Assembly: GCF_000170895.1 (NCBI RefSeq) | Contig: NZ_ABCS01000005.1 | Location: forward strand, 117,011-181,010 | Source: Plesiocystis pacifica SIR-1 | GTDB lineage: Bacteria; Myxococcota_A; Polyangia; Nannocystales; Nannocystaceae | Direction of reading: 5' to 3' | Length of the DNA: 64,000 nt | Shown: positions 54,701 through 64,000 of the stretch, piece by piece | Layout of the letters: the number at the start of each line of letters is the position of its first letter | Numbering within the stretch: position 1 is the first letter of the stretch | The notes under the pieces: model-generated | What the model was told of the DNA's origin: nothing | The model's input: the letters and a program-made list of their open reading frames with translations, nothing else | Databases searched by the model: none | Made by a program: the position numbers and the translations under genes

Positions 54701-57700
54701 CGAGGACCTCGGCGCTGAGCACCGAGACCTCGTCCACGCCCAGGGACTCGGCGACGGCGTCGACCAGCTGCGGGTCATCCTCGACGCACACCACCCACAG
54801 CGGGCCGCGGGCCTCGAGCTCGACTGGCTTCGGCGCCGGGACCCGACGCCAGCGCGGGCAAAAGAAGAAGGGCTCGCCCTCCTCGGCGCTCACCGGCCTC
54901 GGCGCGGGCTCGGCTGGCTTCGGCGCGACAGGCTTCGCGACGCTCGGCGTGGGCGCGGGGCCCCCGCTGATCCAGTGGCGCTCCCGCGCGAAGGCGTAGC
55001 CCGGCAGCGACACCCGCCGCGCGCCGACGAAGAGCTCGCCGAGCTCGTGGAGCTCACCGGCGACCCAGCGCCGACCCACACCTTCGAGGGCCGCGGCGCT
55101 CGTCGTGTCGACGACGCCCGGCTGCCCCCCGCGACCGCCGACCAGGCGCCGGCGCAGGGCATCCACGCTTCCTTGCAGCGCCCGGGAGCGCGAGTCCCCG
55201 CGCAGCCACGCGTCGAGCTCGCCCAGGAGCTCGCCGACGCTCGACGCGACGATCGCCAGGCGATCGGCGAAGGCCTCGCGCCCGTCCGCCAGGGTGAAGG
55301 CGAGGTCGTCGAGGCGCGGCTGCCCGTCGCCCTCGAGGTGCCCGAGCAAAGCCTGGGCCTGGCGCTGGAGCGCGGCCTCGCTGCGCGCCGAGAGCACGAC
55401 GAGCTGCGGGCCCGCGCAGGCCGGGCGCCCGTCCGCCGCGGGCACATACTCCTCGAGCACCACGTGGGCGTTCGCGCCACCAAAGCCAAAGGAGCTGACC
55501 CCGGCCCGACGCGGCTGCGCGCGGCCCTGGGCGTCGCGCGAGCGCGGCCACGGACGCGGCCGATCCACGATGTCCAGGGGCGTACCCTCGAGGCGGATGT
55601 GCCGGTTGAGGGTCTCAAAGTGCAGGTTGCCCGGGAGCTTCCCGTGGCGCATGGCCAGCAGCACCCCGAGCACGCCGGCGATGCCCGCCGCGGCCTCGAG
55701 GTGACCCACGTAGGTCTTGATCGAGCCGACGCCGACGCGCTCGCAGCCCGGCGCCATGGCCTGCTCGGCCGTCGGCGCCGGGAAGTTGGCGATGGCCTTG
55801 CCCAGGGCGTTGAGCTCGATGGGGTCGCCCAGCGAGGTGCCCGTGCCGTGGGCCTCGACGTAGTCGAGCATGCTCGGGTGCAGCCCCGCCCGGGTCCACG
55901 CGTCGACGAGCAGGTCCGCCTGCGCGTTGGGGTTGGGGGCCGTCAGCGACTTCGCCCGCCCGCCGTGGTTTTGGGCGCAGCCGCGGACGATCGCGTGGAT
56001 CGTGTCGCCGTCGGCCAGGGCCCGGCGCAGGGGCTTGAGGAACACCGCCCCGACCCCCTCGCCGCGGACGTAGCCGTCGGCGCTGTCGTCGAAGGTCCGG
56101 CAGCGGCCCCGCGGGCTGAGCATGCCCGCGCGGGCGAAGGCCGTGAACATCGAGGGGCTGAGCAGGGCGTTGACCCCTCCGGCGATGGCCATGTCCGCCG
56201 CGCCCGTGCGGATCGCCGCGACGGCGTGCATGATCGCGACCAGCGAGCTCGAGCAGGCCGTGTCCACCGGCGAGCTCGGCCCGCGCAGGTTGAGCAGGTA
56301 GGACACGCGGTTGGCGAGGATGCTGTGGGTCATCCCCGTCGAGTTGTGGGCGCCGATCGCCCCCGCGGCCTGCTTGACCAGCTCGGTGTAGTCGAGGCCC
56401 GCGACCCCGACGTAGAGGGCCGTGCGCGTCCCCGCCAGCGAGGACGGCCGGTGCCCCGCGTCCTCGATGCAGTGCCACACGCACTCGAGGATCAGCCGCT
56501 GCTGCGGATCCATGAGCTCGGCCTCGCGCGGGGAGATGCCGAAGAACTGCGGGTCGAAGCGATCGACCTCGGGCATGAAGCCGCCCCAGCGGACCCGGCC
56601 GCGGCCGACGTCGCTGGCGGCCTCGGACGCGGCCTGCCAGTCCCAGCGGGCCGCGGGGACCTCGGTGATCAGGTCGCGGCCCTGGTCGAGGGCCGACCAG
56701 AAGGCGTCGAGGTCGACGCTGCCTGGCAGCCGGCCGCTCATGCCGACGATGGCGACGGCGTCCTCGTCGACGGGGAGCTCGGGGAGCTCGGGGAGCTCGG
56801 GCTGCTCGACCTGCGCGCGCTGGGGCGGCGCGGGATCGGGCGCCGGCTGTGTTGCCACGACTTCTTGCAAGCGCACGCCCTGGCTGCGCATGTCCTCGGC
56901 CAGGCTGGCCAGGGAGTCGAACTCGAACATCACCGCCGGGGTGAAGGCCGTGCCGAAGGCCTCGTTGAGCTGGTTGGCGAACTCCGTGAGCTTGAGCGAG
57001 TCGAAGCCGAACTCCGACAGGTCGTCGTGGAGCTCGACCTCCTCGAGGCCGAGCCCGACGAGCTCGGCGACGAGCTCGCGCAGGCGCTGACCCAGGCGAT
57101 CCGCCGCGCCCTCGGTGTTCGAGGGCGCTCGCTCGACCGGGCTCGACGCGCGGCTCGGCGCGACCTCGAAGGTGGGCGCGTCCGTACCCGTCGCCAGGCT
57201 CCGGGCCAGGCTGCGCAAGCTGGGGTACGCGGCGAGGCTGGTCGGCGAGCGCGAGCCGCCAAAGCGAGCCTCGAGCGCGCGAGCCAGGGCCGTCGAGCTC
57301 AGGGCGTCCGCGCCCAGGTCCCGCAGCGACTCGTCGAGATCGACGTCGTCGAGGGCGAGCCCGAGGGCCTCGGCCGCCGCGCGGCGCACGAAGGCCTCCG
57401 CGGCCTCGAGCTCACCCGCTCCGCTGGCCTCGTCCTCCACACCGAGCGCGGCGATCAATCGCTCGACGCGACCGTGGGCCAACGCGACGGCCGGCTCGCC
57501 CAGGCTCAAGGCCTCGAGCAAGGCCGCGGCTCCCCGCGCCTCGGGCATGGGCTCGAGGCCCATGGTGGTCGCGAGCAAGCGCTGGGTCTCGGCGTCGACG
57601 CCCATGCCCTCTCCCCCGCTTCGCTGCCACAGCGGCCAGGCGATCGAGCAGGTCAAACCATGGCGCCGACCCGCCGCGCGCAGGGCCTCCCGCTCGGCCG

Positions 57701-60700
57701 CGAAGGCGTCGAGCCAGGCGTTGGCGTAGGCGTAGACGGCCTGCCCGGGGTTGCCCCACACGCCGGACATGGAGCCGCACAGGACCATCCAGTCGAGGGG
57801 GCTCGCGCCGAGGGCTTCATCGAGGGCTCGGGCGCCGTCGAGCTTGGGCCCGAGCACCGTGGCCAGGCTCGCGGGGTCTTGATCGACGACCTTCGCGTCC
57901 CGGGTCACGCCGGCGGCGTGGATCACCCCATGGATCGCGCCAAAGCGGCGGCGGGCCTGCTCGACCAGCGCCGCTACGGCGCCCGCGTTGGTGACGTCGC
58001 AGGGCGCGTACATGGCCTCGCCGCCGAGGGCCTCGAGCTCGCGCAGCAGCGCCTCGATGGCCGCGTCCGCAGGTCGACGACCGCACAGCACCACCCGGGC
58101 CGCGCAGCCCTTCGCCAGGGCTCGGGCGAAGGCTGCACCCAGCCCGCCCGCGCCGCCCGTGATCAACACGACCGCGCGCTCGCGCGGGGTCAGGGGTGCA
58201 GTCGGCTGACGCCGGAGCATGCGACGGACGCTCCGCTGGCCGGCCTGAACGCGGCGCTCGACCTCTGCGCTGCCGCCCATGTCCGTGCCGAGCTCGGCGG
58301 CGACCTGCTCGGCCCACTCGGCCGCGCTCAGGCCTGCCTCGACGCCCAAGCTGGCGACGTCCAGGCCAACGAGCTCGGCCTGCAGCGAGCGCAGGAAGGC
58401 GCCCAGGGGCCGCGCGTCGAGCTCGCCATGCAGGGCGAGCAGACGCAGGCGCGCGCGCCGACTAAAGCGCGGACCCGCAGACGTCGGCGCGGCCAACAGG
58501 CGCGCGAGGGTGAAGGCCTCGTCGAGGGGGCGCGCCCCAGGGACGTGGACTACCGCGGCGAGGGGCGAAGCGTCGAGCTGCGCGCGGGCCTCGGCGAGGC
58601 TCGACGCGAGCACGGGGCGACCCAGGCGACGGGCGAGGGCGTCTCGGTGTGCTTCGTCGCCGCCGATCAGCGCGACGGCGCCCGGATTCAACGGAGCCCC
58701 GGGCTGCGCCGGACTCGGCCGCCAGTCGGGCGTCGCCCACAGCAGCTCGCCCGCGTTCGCGTTGGGCTTTCGCTCCGGCTGCGGCGGGGTCAACCGACGC
58801 ACGCTCAACCCGCGGATCGCCACGCGAAGCGCACCGTCCTCGCCCTCGACCCGGACGCTGAAGCGCTCGACGCCTCGGCGCCCGCCGGGCTCGCGCCACA
58901 CCTGGACCCGACACGCGTCGCGCATGGTCCCGTGAATGGCCACGGACTCGACCATGAAGGGCACGAAGGGGCTGGCGGACTCGCCCGCGGCGTCCCGCGA
59001 CCCCGCGCCCTCGGCCAGCGCCAGCCCGATGAGGGACTGGAGCGCGCCGTCGAGCAGACCCGGCGACAGCTGCAGCGAGCCGTCCTCGCGCGCCGCCCCG
59101 TTCGGACGCAGGCGGGCGCGGGCGCAGGTCGACGAGGCGCGCAGCTCGGTGATGACCTGGAAGGAGGGCCCGTAGCCCAGGCCCATGGACGCGAAGGCCC
59201 GGTAGAGCTCGGGGCCCGCGGGCAGCTCGCGCTCGTCCCCGGTCGGGCGCGGAGCCTCGGCCAAGGACGCCTCGGGCTCGCCCCAGCTCACCCGCCCGCG
59301 GGCGTGAACGGGCAGCGAGGCGCCGTCCAGGGGATCCTTCGGCCCGCAGCTGCGGACCTCGAAGTGCCCCGCCTCGGCGTCTCCGCGCCAGCTCAGCACG
59401 ACCCGCGCCCCCGGCCCCTCGGGGCTCAGCGGACGCAGCCAGACCAGCTCGTGGACGCCCGCGACCCGCCGGCCCTCGAGGAGCTCGGCGGCCGCCCGGG
59501 CGAACTCGATGTAGGCCGCGCCCGGGAAGATCGCGCGGCCCTCGACGCGGTGATCGTCGAGGACCCAGGCCTGGGGATCGAGCTCGAGCAGCGCCGCCGG
59601 TCGACCGTCGATCTGCCCGCGCTGGACCTGCATCACGGCCGGCGCCGATGTCTGAGCGACGACGGGCTCCGCCGTCGCCTGCGTCCCCTCGGGGATCCAG
59701 CAACGGATCTTGCGCAAGGGATGACCCGGCAGGGGCACCGGCGTCGGCGCGGGGGCGCCGAGCAGCGCCGCCCAGTCCGGGCGCTGACCGTGAACGAAGG
59801 CCTCGGCCAGCGTCGCCAGGCCTTCGCGCAGCCGCGTCACGTCGCGCTCCGTTCCCAGCTCGGCGCTGCGCTGGGCCAGCTCGGCCTTGCTCAACCGAGG
59901 CTGGCCGGGATCACGACGCAGGTTCCGAGTCGGCGCGCGCGTCCCCTGCCCAGTGACGAAGGCCTCGATCGCCCGACGCAGCTCGTCGAGGTCGGCGGCC
60001 ACGAACGCAACGCGCACGGGGAACTCGCTGCGCCCGACCTGAAGGGTCCAGGCGATGCGCGCCGCGCTGTCCCGGGTCTGCGCGCAATGGTTCGCCAGCG
60101 CGCTCAGGTAGGTCCGCAGGGCCTCCTCGGTGCGGGCGCTGACGGGGAAGAGGTAGGCCGAGCGCACCGGAGCCTCGCGCTCGGTCCTCGCCGGCGCCTC
60201 CTCGAGCACCAGGTGCGCGTTGGTCCCGCTCATGCCAAAGCCGCTGATCGCCGCGCGCCGTGGGCCCTCGTTTGCCGGAGCCCAGGCCTTGGTCTCGGTG
60301 TTGACCACGAAGGGGCTGCCCGCGAAGGCGATGTGCCGGTTGGGCTGCTCGAAGTGCAGCGAGGCCGGGATGCTCTGGTGGCGCATGGCCAGCAGCACCT
60401 TGTGCACGCTCGCCATGCCCGAGGCCACGGCCGCGTGGCCGATGTTGGTCTTGACCGAGGCGATGGCGCAGCCGCCCACCGGCGCCGGGGCGCTGCCCCG
60501 CTCGGCGCTCGCCTGGGCCCACGCCTGGGTCAGCGCCTGGTACTCGATGGGGTCGCCCAGCGAGGTGCCCGTGCCGTGGGTCTCGATGTAGCCGATGCTC
60601 GCCGGGTCCACGTCGAAGTCGCGGTAGACTTGGGCCTCGAGCTGGGTCTGGGACACCGTGCTCGGGGCCGTGATCCCGTTGGTCCGCCCGTCTTGGTTGA

Positions 60701-63700
60701 TGCCCGAGGCGCGGATCACCCCGTGGACGCGGTCGCCGTCGCGCAGCGCCTCGTCGAGGGACTTGAGCAGGACCAGGCCCACGCCCTCGCCGGGCACGAA
60801 GCCGTCGGCGCGGTCGTCGAAGGCCCGGCACACCCCGGCCGGCGAGAGCATGCCCGCCTGGGCCGCGAACACGTAGAAGGCCCGATCCAGCAGGAAGCTC
60901 GCGCCCGCGAGCATGAGCGAGTTTTGCCCGCTGCGGATGCGATCGCAGGCCAGGTGGATGGCCGTCAGCGCCGACGAGCAGGCCGTGTTGAGGACCACCG
61001 TCGGCCCGCGCAGGTTGAGGAAATAGGCCACGCGCGCGGCGATCACCGAGCTGTCCGTGCCCCACAACGCCTGGGGCTGCTCGGCCCCGGCGGCGACCAG
61101 GCGGCTGAGGTAGTCCCCGTCGAGGCCGCCCGCGATCACGCCGCAGTCGGACTCGGCCAGGCGCTGGGCCGAGTAGCCCGCGTCCTCGATGGTTCGCCAG
61201 GCCTGCTCGAGGAACAGCCGCTGCTGCGGTGCGGTCTGCTCGGCCTCGGCGCGGCTGAAGCGGAAGAAGCTCGGGTCGAACTCGTCGATGGCGTCGATGA
61301 AGCCGCCGACCTTGCAGTAGGAGCGGCGCTTGACCCCGCGCTGGGGGTCGTGGAAGCCGTCGAGGCTCCAGCGCTCCGGCGGCACCTCCCGCACGGCGCA
61401 GCGGCCCGCCTCGAGCATGGACCAGTAGGCGTCGAGGTCGACGGCGCCGGGGTAGCGGCCGGACATGCCGATGATCGCCACGGCGCCGCGCGAGCGCTCG
61501 ACGGGCGAAGGCGTCGAGGCGACCTGCGCTCGAGCGGGGACCGGAGCGGGCGCGACCGGGGTCGCTACTCGTGCCGGTGCCGGAGCGGGTGCGGGCGCGG
61601 CCGCGACGAACTCGGGCAGACCGTCGATGTGCGCGACCAGGGCGTCGTAGCTGCCGTAGTCGTAGAGCACCGTCGTGCGCAGGTTCAGGCCCAGGCGGCG
61701 GTTGAGCGCCGTGACCAGGTCGATGCCCGTGAGCGAGTCGAGGCCGTACTCGGCGAAGGCCCGCTCGCCGTCGATCTCCCCGGGGTCCATGGACAGCGCC
61801 TTGGCGAGGCACTCGGCCACGGCCCCCGCGCTCGACGTGGACGACCCGGAGACGGGCGGCTGCTCGACGACTCCCGCCAAAGCGGCGACCGGTCGCGGCG
61901 CGCTCGGGCGCGGCTTTTGCTGCACGCGCGGACGCTGACGGCGTCCGTCGGCCTCGGCGACCAGCACGTGCTGGCCCCCCTCGCCAAGGGCGACGCTGCG
62001 CACGAAGCCCTCCGCAGCCAGCACGCGGCGCCAACCCGGCACGTCCAGGAGCGGCCCGCCGGGCAGGCGCAGCGCCTCGTCGTCGAAGGCCCACCACCCG
62101 TCGAGCAGGCCGAAGGTCAAGGTCGTGAAGGCCTCGACGCGGGTGACCTCGTTGAGCACCAGCCAGCCCCCGCGGCGCAGCAGCGCCCGGGCGTGACCCA
62201 GGGTCTCGCGGATGCGCGCCGTCGCGTGGAGCACGTTGGCGGCGAGGACCAGATCGTAGGCCTTGGCCGCGAAGCCCTGGCCCGTCGGCTCGGCGCTGGC
62301 GTCGAGCAGGGCGAAGCGCAGCTGCGTGCTAGCACCTGCAAAGCGCGCCCGGCCGTGATCGAGGAAGGCCTCGGACACGTCGGTGTAGGTGTACTCGACG
62401 GCAGCGCCAAAGCGCCCGAGGGCCGCGAGCACCCCGGCCGAGGTGCCGCCCGTGCCCGCGCCCAGCTCGAGCACGCGCACGACCTCGGCGCCGGCCGAGA
62501 GCCTCGCCTCGACGGCGCGCGCGACCGTCCCCGCGCACACCTGGTTGAAGCCGTCGGCGACGGGGTTGTCCTTGTAGATGCCCTCGACCAGCTCCGTGCT
62601 GCCCCCGGGGAAGAGCACGTCCGTGGCCAGGGTCTCGCCGCGCAAGATCCCTGGGGCCGCCGCGACGCAGGTGTCGAGCAGGCGCTGGTGGGGCTCGAGG
62701 CTCGCGGGCAACGGCGCGCTCACGCCCGACCCCTTCGCAACCAGGCGGCACCCCGAGGCCGTCTCTTCCAGCAGCCCGCGCTCGCGCAACAGACCGACGA
62801 GAGAGTCGAACAAGCGGTGGTAGCGAGGCTGGACCCCCGCCTGCGTCCGCCAATCCTCGAGCGCGCCGGCGTTCAGGCCCAGGCCCGCGAACAGGGCGAG
62901 CAGGCCCGCGTCCAGGCGGCCCTCCCAGACCGCGCGCGCGCTGGCGTCGACGTCGAAGGACACGCCCTGGGTCAGGGCGCGCAGGGGCTGCTCGTGGGTC
63001 GCCAGCTCGAGGCTCGAGCGAGCAGCACGCCCGCCGGGGACGAGCGCGGGAGCCTCGAGCGCGCCGAGCTCCGCGAGCACGTCCGGGGCCGCGTCGATCA
63101 ACACCACCCGGGCCAGGTCCGAGGCGAGCACGCCCTCGATGGCGTCCAGGCCCTGCTCGGGATCGATCAGCCCGTGACCGATCGCGGCGAGGCGCTCGCG
63201 GTTGCCCGCCTCAGCCGTGGGCCCGCTGCCCCAGTAGCCGCAGTCGACCACCTTCAAGGGCCACGGCGCGTCCACGCCCGCGTCGGCGAGGGCGTCCTGG
63301 TAGGCGCTCGCCGCAGCGTAGGCTCCCTGGCCGCGGTCGCCGACCATGGACTGGATCGAAGACACGATCAGGAAGAAGTCCAGCGCCACGCCACGCAGGG
63401 CGTCGACGAGGTGACGGACGCCCTCGACCTTGTAGTCGTGGGCCGCCGCGAAGCTGGCCGCGTCGAGCTGAGCGAGCTCGGCCTGGGCGAAGGCGAGGGC
63501 CGCGAACACGACCCCGTCGAGGCCCTCGCAGGCCCCGAGCAGCTCGGCCACCGCGGCCTCGACGGCCTCGGGGTCGCCGACGTCCGCCTGGACGTAGAGG
63601 ACCTCTCCGCCGGCCTCGGCCACCGCCGCGGCTCGCTCGGCGACCTGCCCCTCGAGGGGGCGCCGGCCCATCCACACCACCGTCGCGCCGCAGCGCCGAG

Positions 63701-64000
63701 CCAGGCGCATGCTCAGATCAAAGCCGATGGTCCCCGCGCCGCCGACGATGAGGTAGGTGCCGCCCTCGACGAAGGCCGAAGCCTCGAGGGCGCCCGCGTC
63801 GACGGGCACCAGGGCGCGGCGCCACAGCCCGCCCTCGCGCAAAGCCAGCGCCGTCGAGCGGCGCTCCGCGGGCGCGCGCCAGTCCATGGCGCTGCTGCCA
63901 GCCTCGACGTCGAGGCAGCGCACCCGCCAGCGGGGGTGCTCCCGGGCGATGACCGTCGCCAGGCCCGAGAGGCCCGCGGCCGCCCCCGGGAAGGGCCGAG
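51729..64000 (-). CDS. Giant trans-AT polyketide synthase, 5' end outside window: KR-MT-ACP / KS-DH-KR-ACP-ACP / KS-KR-MT-ACP
   Basis: The frame is open to base 64000, where it reads [20 protein letters not shown], the typical inner part of a KR structural subdomain, so the gene begins upstream. Domains by position: KR 63790-63110 ([17 protein letters not shown]); C-methyltransferase 62800-61960 ([12 protein letters not shown]); ACP 61830-61620 (YGLDSL); KS 61490-60190 (NTACSSA, ETHGTGT, KTNIGH); DH 59570-58790 ([15 protein letters not shown]); KR 58460-57470; ACP 57410-57190 with GADAL, Ala in place of the phosphopantetheine Ser; ACP 57100-56890 (GFDSL); KS 56770-55440 (DTACSSS, EAHGTGT, KTYVGH); KR 54870-53490; MT 53200-52310 ([12 protein letters not shown]); ACP 52200-51960 (YGVDSL); C-terminal docking helices 51860-51735. 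No AT anywhere; [16 protein letters not shown] linkers mark AT-docking sites. Hands its chain to the next PKS. Confidence 0.95.
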   Translation of the reverse strand, partial: RPFPGAAAGLSGLATVIAREHPRWRVRCLDVEAGSSAMDWRAPAERRSTALALREGGLWRRALVPVDAGALEASAFVEGGTYLIVGGAGTIGFDLSMRLARRCGATVVWMGRRPLEGQVAERAAAVAEAGGEVLYVQADVGDPEAVEAAVAELLGACEGLDGVVFAALAFAQAELAQLDAASFAAAHDYKVEGVRHLVDALRGVALDFFLIVSSIQSMVGDRGQGAYAAASAYQDALADAGVDAPWPLKVVDCGYWGSGPTAEAGNRERLAAIGHGLIDPEQGLDAIEGVLASDLARVVLIDAAPDVLAELGALEAPALVPGGRAARSSLELATHEQPLRALTQGVSFDVDASARAVWEGRLDAGLLALFAGLGLNAGALEDWRTQAGVQPRYHRLFDSLVGLLRERGLLEETASGCRLVAKGSGVSAPLPASLEPHQRLLDTCVAAAPGILRGETLATDVLFPGGSTELVEGIYKDNPVADGFNQVCAGTVARAVEARLSAGAEVVRVLELGAGTGGTSAGVLAALGRFGAAVEYTYTDVSEAFLDHGRARFAGASTQLRFALLDASAEPTGQGFAAKAYDLVLAANVLHATARIRETLGHARALLRRGGWLVLNEVTRVEAFTTLTFGLLDGWWAFDDEALRLPGGPLLDVPGWRRVLAAEGFVRSVALGEGGQHVLVAEADGRRQRPRVQQKPRPSAPRPVAALAGVVEQPPVSGSSTSSAGAVAECLAKALSMDPGEIDGERAFAEYGLDSLTGIDLVTALNRRLGLNLRTTVLYDYGSYDALVAHIDGLPEFVAAAPAPAPAPARVATPVAPAPVPARAQVASTPSPVERSRGAVAIIGMSGRYPGAVDLDAYWSMLEAGRCAVREVPPERWSLDGFHDPQRGVKRRSYCKVGGFIDAIDEFDPSFFRFSRAEAEQTAPQQRLFLEQAWRTIEDAGYSAQRLAESDCGVIAGGLDGDYLSRLVAAGAEQPQALWGTDSSVIAARVAYFLNLRGPTVVLNTACSSALTAIHLACDRIRSGQNSLMLAGASFLLDRAFYVFAAQAGMLSPAGVCRAFDDRADGFVPGEGVGLVLLKSLDEALRDGDRVHGVIRASGINQDGRTNGITAPSTVSQTQLEAQVYRDFDVDPASIGYIETHGTGTSLGDPIEYQALTQAWAQASAERGSAPAPVGGCAIASVKTNIGHAAVASGMASVHKVLLAMRHQSIPASLHFEQPNRHIAFAGSPFVVNTETKAWAPANEGPRRAAISGFGMSGTNAHLVLEEAPARTEREAPVRSAYLFPVSARTEEALRTYLSALANHCAQTRDSAARIAWTLQVGRSEFPVRVAFVAADLDELRRAIEAFVTGQGTRAPTRNLRRDPGQPRLSKAELAQRSAELGTERDVTRLREGLATLAEAFVHGQRPDWAALLGAPAPTPVPLPGHPLRKIRCWIPEGTQATAEPVVAQTSAPAVMQVQRGQIDGRPAALLELDPQAWVLDDHRVEGRAIFPGAAYIEFARAAAELLEGRRVAGVHELVWLRPLSPEGPGARVVLSWRGDAEAGHFEVRSCGPKDPLDGASLPVHARGRVSWGEPEASLAEAPRPTGDERELPAGPELYRAFASMGLGYGPSFQVITELRASSTCARARLRPNGAAREDGSLQLSPGLLDGALQSLIGLALAEGAGSRDAAGESASPFVPFMVESVAIHGTMRDACRVQVWREPGGRRGVERFSVRVEGEDGALRVAIRGLSVRRLTPPQPERKPNANAGELLWATPDWRPSPAQPGAPLNPGAVALIGGDEAHRDALARRLGRPVLASSLAEARAQLDASPLAAVVHVPGARPLDEAFTLARLLAAPTSAGPRFSRRARLRLLALHGELDARPLGAFLRSLQAELVGLDVASLGVEAGLSAAEWAEQVAAELGTDMGGSAEVERRVQAGQRSVRRMLRRQPTAPLTPRERAVVLITGGAGGLGAAFARALAKGCAARVVLCGRRPADAAIEALLRELEALGGEAMYAPCDVTNAGAVAALVEQARRRFGAIHGVIHAAGVTRDAKVVDQDPASLATVLGPKLDGARALDEALGASPLDWMVLCGSMSGVWGNPGQAVYAYANAWLDAFAAEREALRAAGRRHGLTCSIAWPLWQRSGGEGMGVDAETQRLLATTMGLEPMPEARGAAALLEALSLGEPAVALAHGRVERLIAALGVEDEASGAGELEAAEAFVRRAAAEALGLALDDVDLDESLRDLGADALSSTALARALEARFGGSRSPTSLAAYPSLRSLARSLATGTDAPTFEVAPSRASSPVERAPSNTEGAADRLGQRLRELVAELVGLGLEEVELHDDLSEFGFDSLKLTEFANQLNEAFGTAFTPAVMFEFDSLASLAEDMRSQGVRLQEVVATQPAPDPAPPQRAQVEQPELPELPELPVDEDAVAIVGMSGRLPGSVDLDAFWSALDQGRDLITEVPAARWDWQAASEAASDVGRGRVRWGGFMPEVDRFDPQFFGISPREAELMDPQQRLILECVWHCIEDAGHRPSSLAGTRTALYVGVAGLDYTELVKQAAGAIGAHNSTGMTHSILANRVSYLLNLRGPSSPVDTACSSSLVAIMHAVAAIRTGAADMAIAGGVNALLSPSMFTAFARAGMLSPRGRCRTFDDSADGYVRGEGVGAVFLKPLRRALADGDTIHAIVRGCAQNHGGRAKSLTAPNPNAQADLLVDAWTRAGLHPSMLDYVEAHGTGTSLGDPIELNALGKAIANFPAPTAEQAMAPGCERVGVGSIKTYVGHLEAAAGIAGVLGVLLAMRHGKLPGNLHFETLNRHIRLEGTPLDIVDRPRPWPRSRDAQGRAQPRRAGVSSFGFGGANAHVVLEEYVPAADGRPACAGPQLVVLSARSEAALQRQAQALLGHLEGDGQPRLDDLAFTLADGREAFADRLAIVASSVGELLGELDAWLRGDSRSRALQGSVDALRRRLVGGRGGQPGVVDTTSAAALEGVGRRWVAGELHELGELFVGARRVSLPGYAFARERHWISGGPAPTPSVAKPVAPKPAEPAPRPVSAEEGEPFFFCPRWRRVPAPKPVELEARGPLWVVCVEDDPQLVDAVAESLGVDEVSVLSAEVLARPDLRECVAGLPLPEHLVFLGGGPTARAGEEGLELAELATGRALTLLRLIKLLLDLDLRRRALRVSAFSFGVHDGHAELAPLSGQGAAAPADACLHGMLGSLAREYPSWTVELVDLDGDLDGPAAAEALSACLCRGGVPGTWAVRGGAWYARGLETLRPSADARATAGLRRGGAYLILGGSGGLGLTLGRHLAGLGARVALVGRRPLDAELRQTLASFEAEAPGARAIYLRADANAPGSIAAAVREAADAFGGLDGVVHSAMDLCDVAYEAMDEGLLRRALTPKVHGCVELIEACAGLGLDWIALFSSGQSLSTDAGQGNYAAACTFEDAYGRAVAAAGSVPVRVINWGYWGSVGAVKDERYRRRLAARGIRAIEPARGLAAFEAVLAAPSPQLLAFAAEPWLRERMGIDDDAALSVLGVAPSREGALVVEPPPLDLAVLERARGSAAALTRQSAALLVGALSREGALPERGRSFEPEAAAARLGVDGAHRGVWAAFVHLLRDAGALERSSEGTWTVSAEAEALRREAANTEALAARYPELGPHLRLLQACVPASPAILRGTTTAPEVLFPGGSMELVEGIYAGDAITDYHNQLAAAAVEAALRERLREDPNARLRVLEIGAGTGGTSASVLARLAKLGWADRLEYAYTDLSAGFVRHGERSFGAHAFARFFELDLERPFPEQGVALGSVDVVLAANVVHATRDVAASVARIKTALRPGGAIVLLETVATQAFATLTFGMTPGWWLFEDPHWRLDHAPLLGPALWRRLLAQEGFGAVAIHGLPGVAEGELVQGVVVGHSDGVVGTRAQAAVVEAAAPAPATRSVEPSGHVEGVEGEAVLDWLRERFARVLKLDPADFDPRATFEIYGVDSLVGMELVRELETELGPLPATLLFENPTLEALADTLKSSAAEGLAKALPTVEAPRPRAPQPEPARAQASRPEPAADTPASDLSDAVVDGLSDDALDSLLARLDRALATPQALRTNSRDRR
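57303..57305 (-). other. Ala codon at the phosphopantetheine position of an ACP
   Basis: In the first of the tandem ACPs the motif reads [12 protein letters not shown]. The residue after GAD must be Ser to carry the 4'-phosphopantetheine arm; here it is GCC (Ala). The next ACP has the intact serine at 56997-56999. Confidence 0.8.

Overview
This is a very GC-rich, densely coded bacterial window; third-codon positions are almost all G or C. Lipoproteins with acidic linkers, frequent GTG starts, a contractile phage-tail-like cluster and a trans-AT polyketide synthase together suggest a large-genome deltaproteobacterium, most likely a myxobacterium of the Nannocystis/Plesiocystis/Enhygromyxa kind. 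That placement is inference; the window has no rRNA or other phylogenetic marker.

Region 1 (1-25532, all minus strand) is one long, tightly coupled operon for a contractile injection system (CIS). It starts at a 781-aa tail sheath and reads in order: sheath, tube, a small possible chaperone, a disordered linker protein, a hub-like protein, a gpD-like hub, a gpV-like spike, a PAAR tip, gp25, baseplate J, a gpI-like protein, a small unknown, two coiled-coil fibre-like proteins, and then four proteins with no family I recognise. The last and largest carries a LysM domain, several membrane segments and an M23-type metallopeptidase signature. It is split by a frameshift near 921-932 and runs off the left edge. 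No capsid, terminase, integrase or lysis gene is seen, so this is a CIS rather than a prophage. No AAA+ ATPase gene lies inside the window. The region before the sheath (25533-25876) is unusually AT-rich and carries two different direct repeats and a 12-bp palindrome.

Region 2 (25877-39857) is mixed chromosomal content: a DUF4328-like membrane protein, an AraC/GyrI-type regulator divergent from a novel secreted lipoprotein, a 2-oxoglutarate/Fe(II) oxygenase, a propeller/barrel-like envelope protein translationally coupled to a DUF885 lipoprotein, a GltS-like transporter, hypoxanthine phosphoribosyltransferase, a DsbA-fold isomerase, a GNAT acetyltransferase coupled to a lipoprotein alpha/beta hydrolase that lacks its nucleophile serine, an orphan CoA-transferase B subunit, and tRNA-Lys(CTT).

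Region 3 (39896-64000, minus strand) is the 3' end of a trans-AT polyketide synthase operon. In transcription order: a giant PKS that enters from the right edge (KR-MT-ACP / KS-DH-KR-ACP-ACP / KS-KR-MT-ACP), a terminal PKS (KS-DH-KR-ACP / KS0-ACP-TE), a type II thioesterase, an acyl-CoA dehydrogenase and a stand-alone AT-ER fusion. No module has an internal AT; the AT-ER protein loads malonyl units in trans and can supply enoyl reduction. One ACP lacks its phosphopantetheine serine and the last KS lacks the HGTGT histidine. The operon ends 3 bp from the tRNA-Lys terminator.
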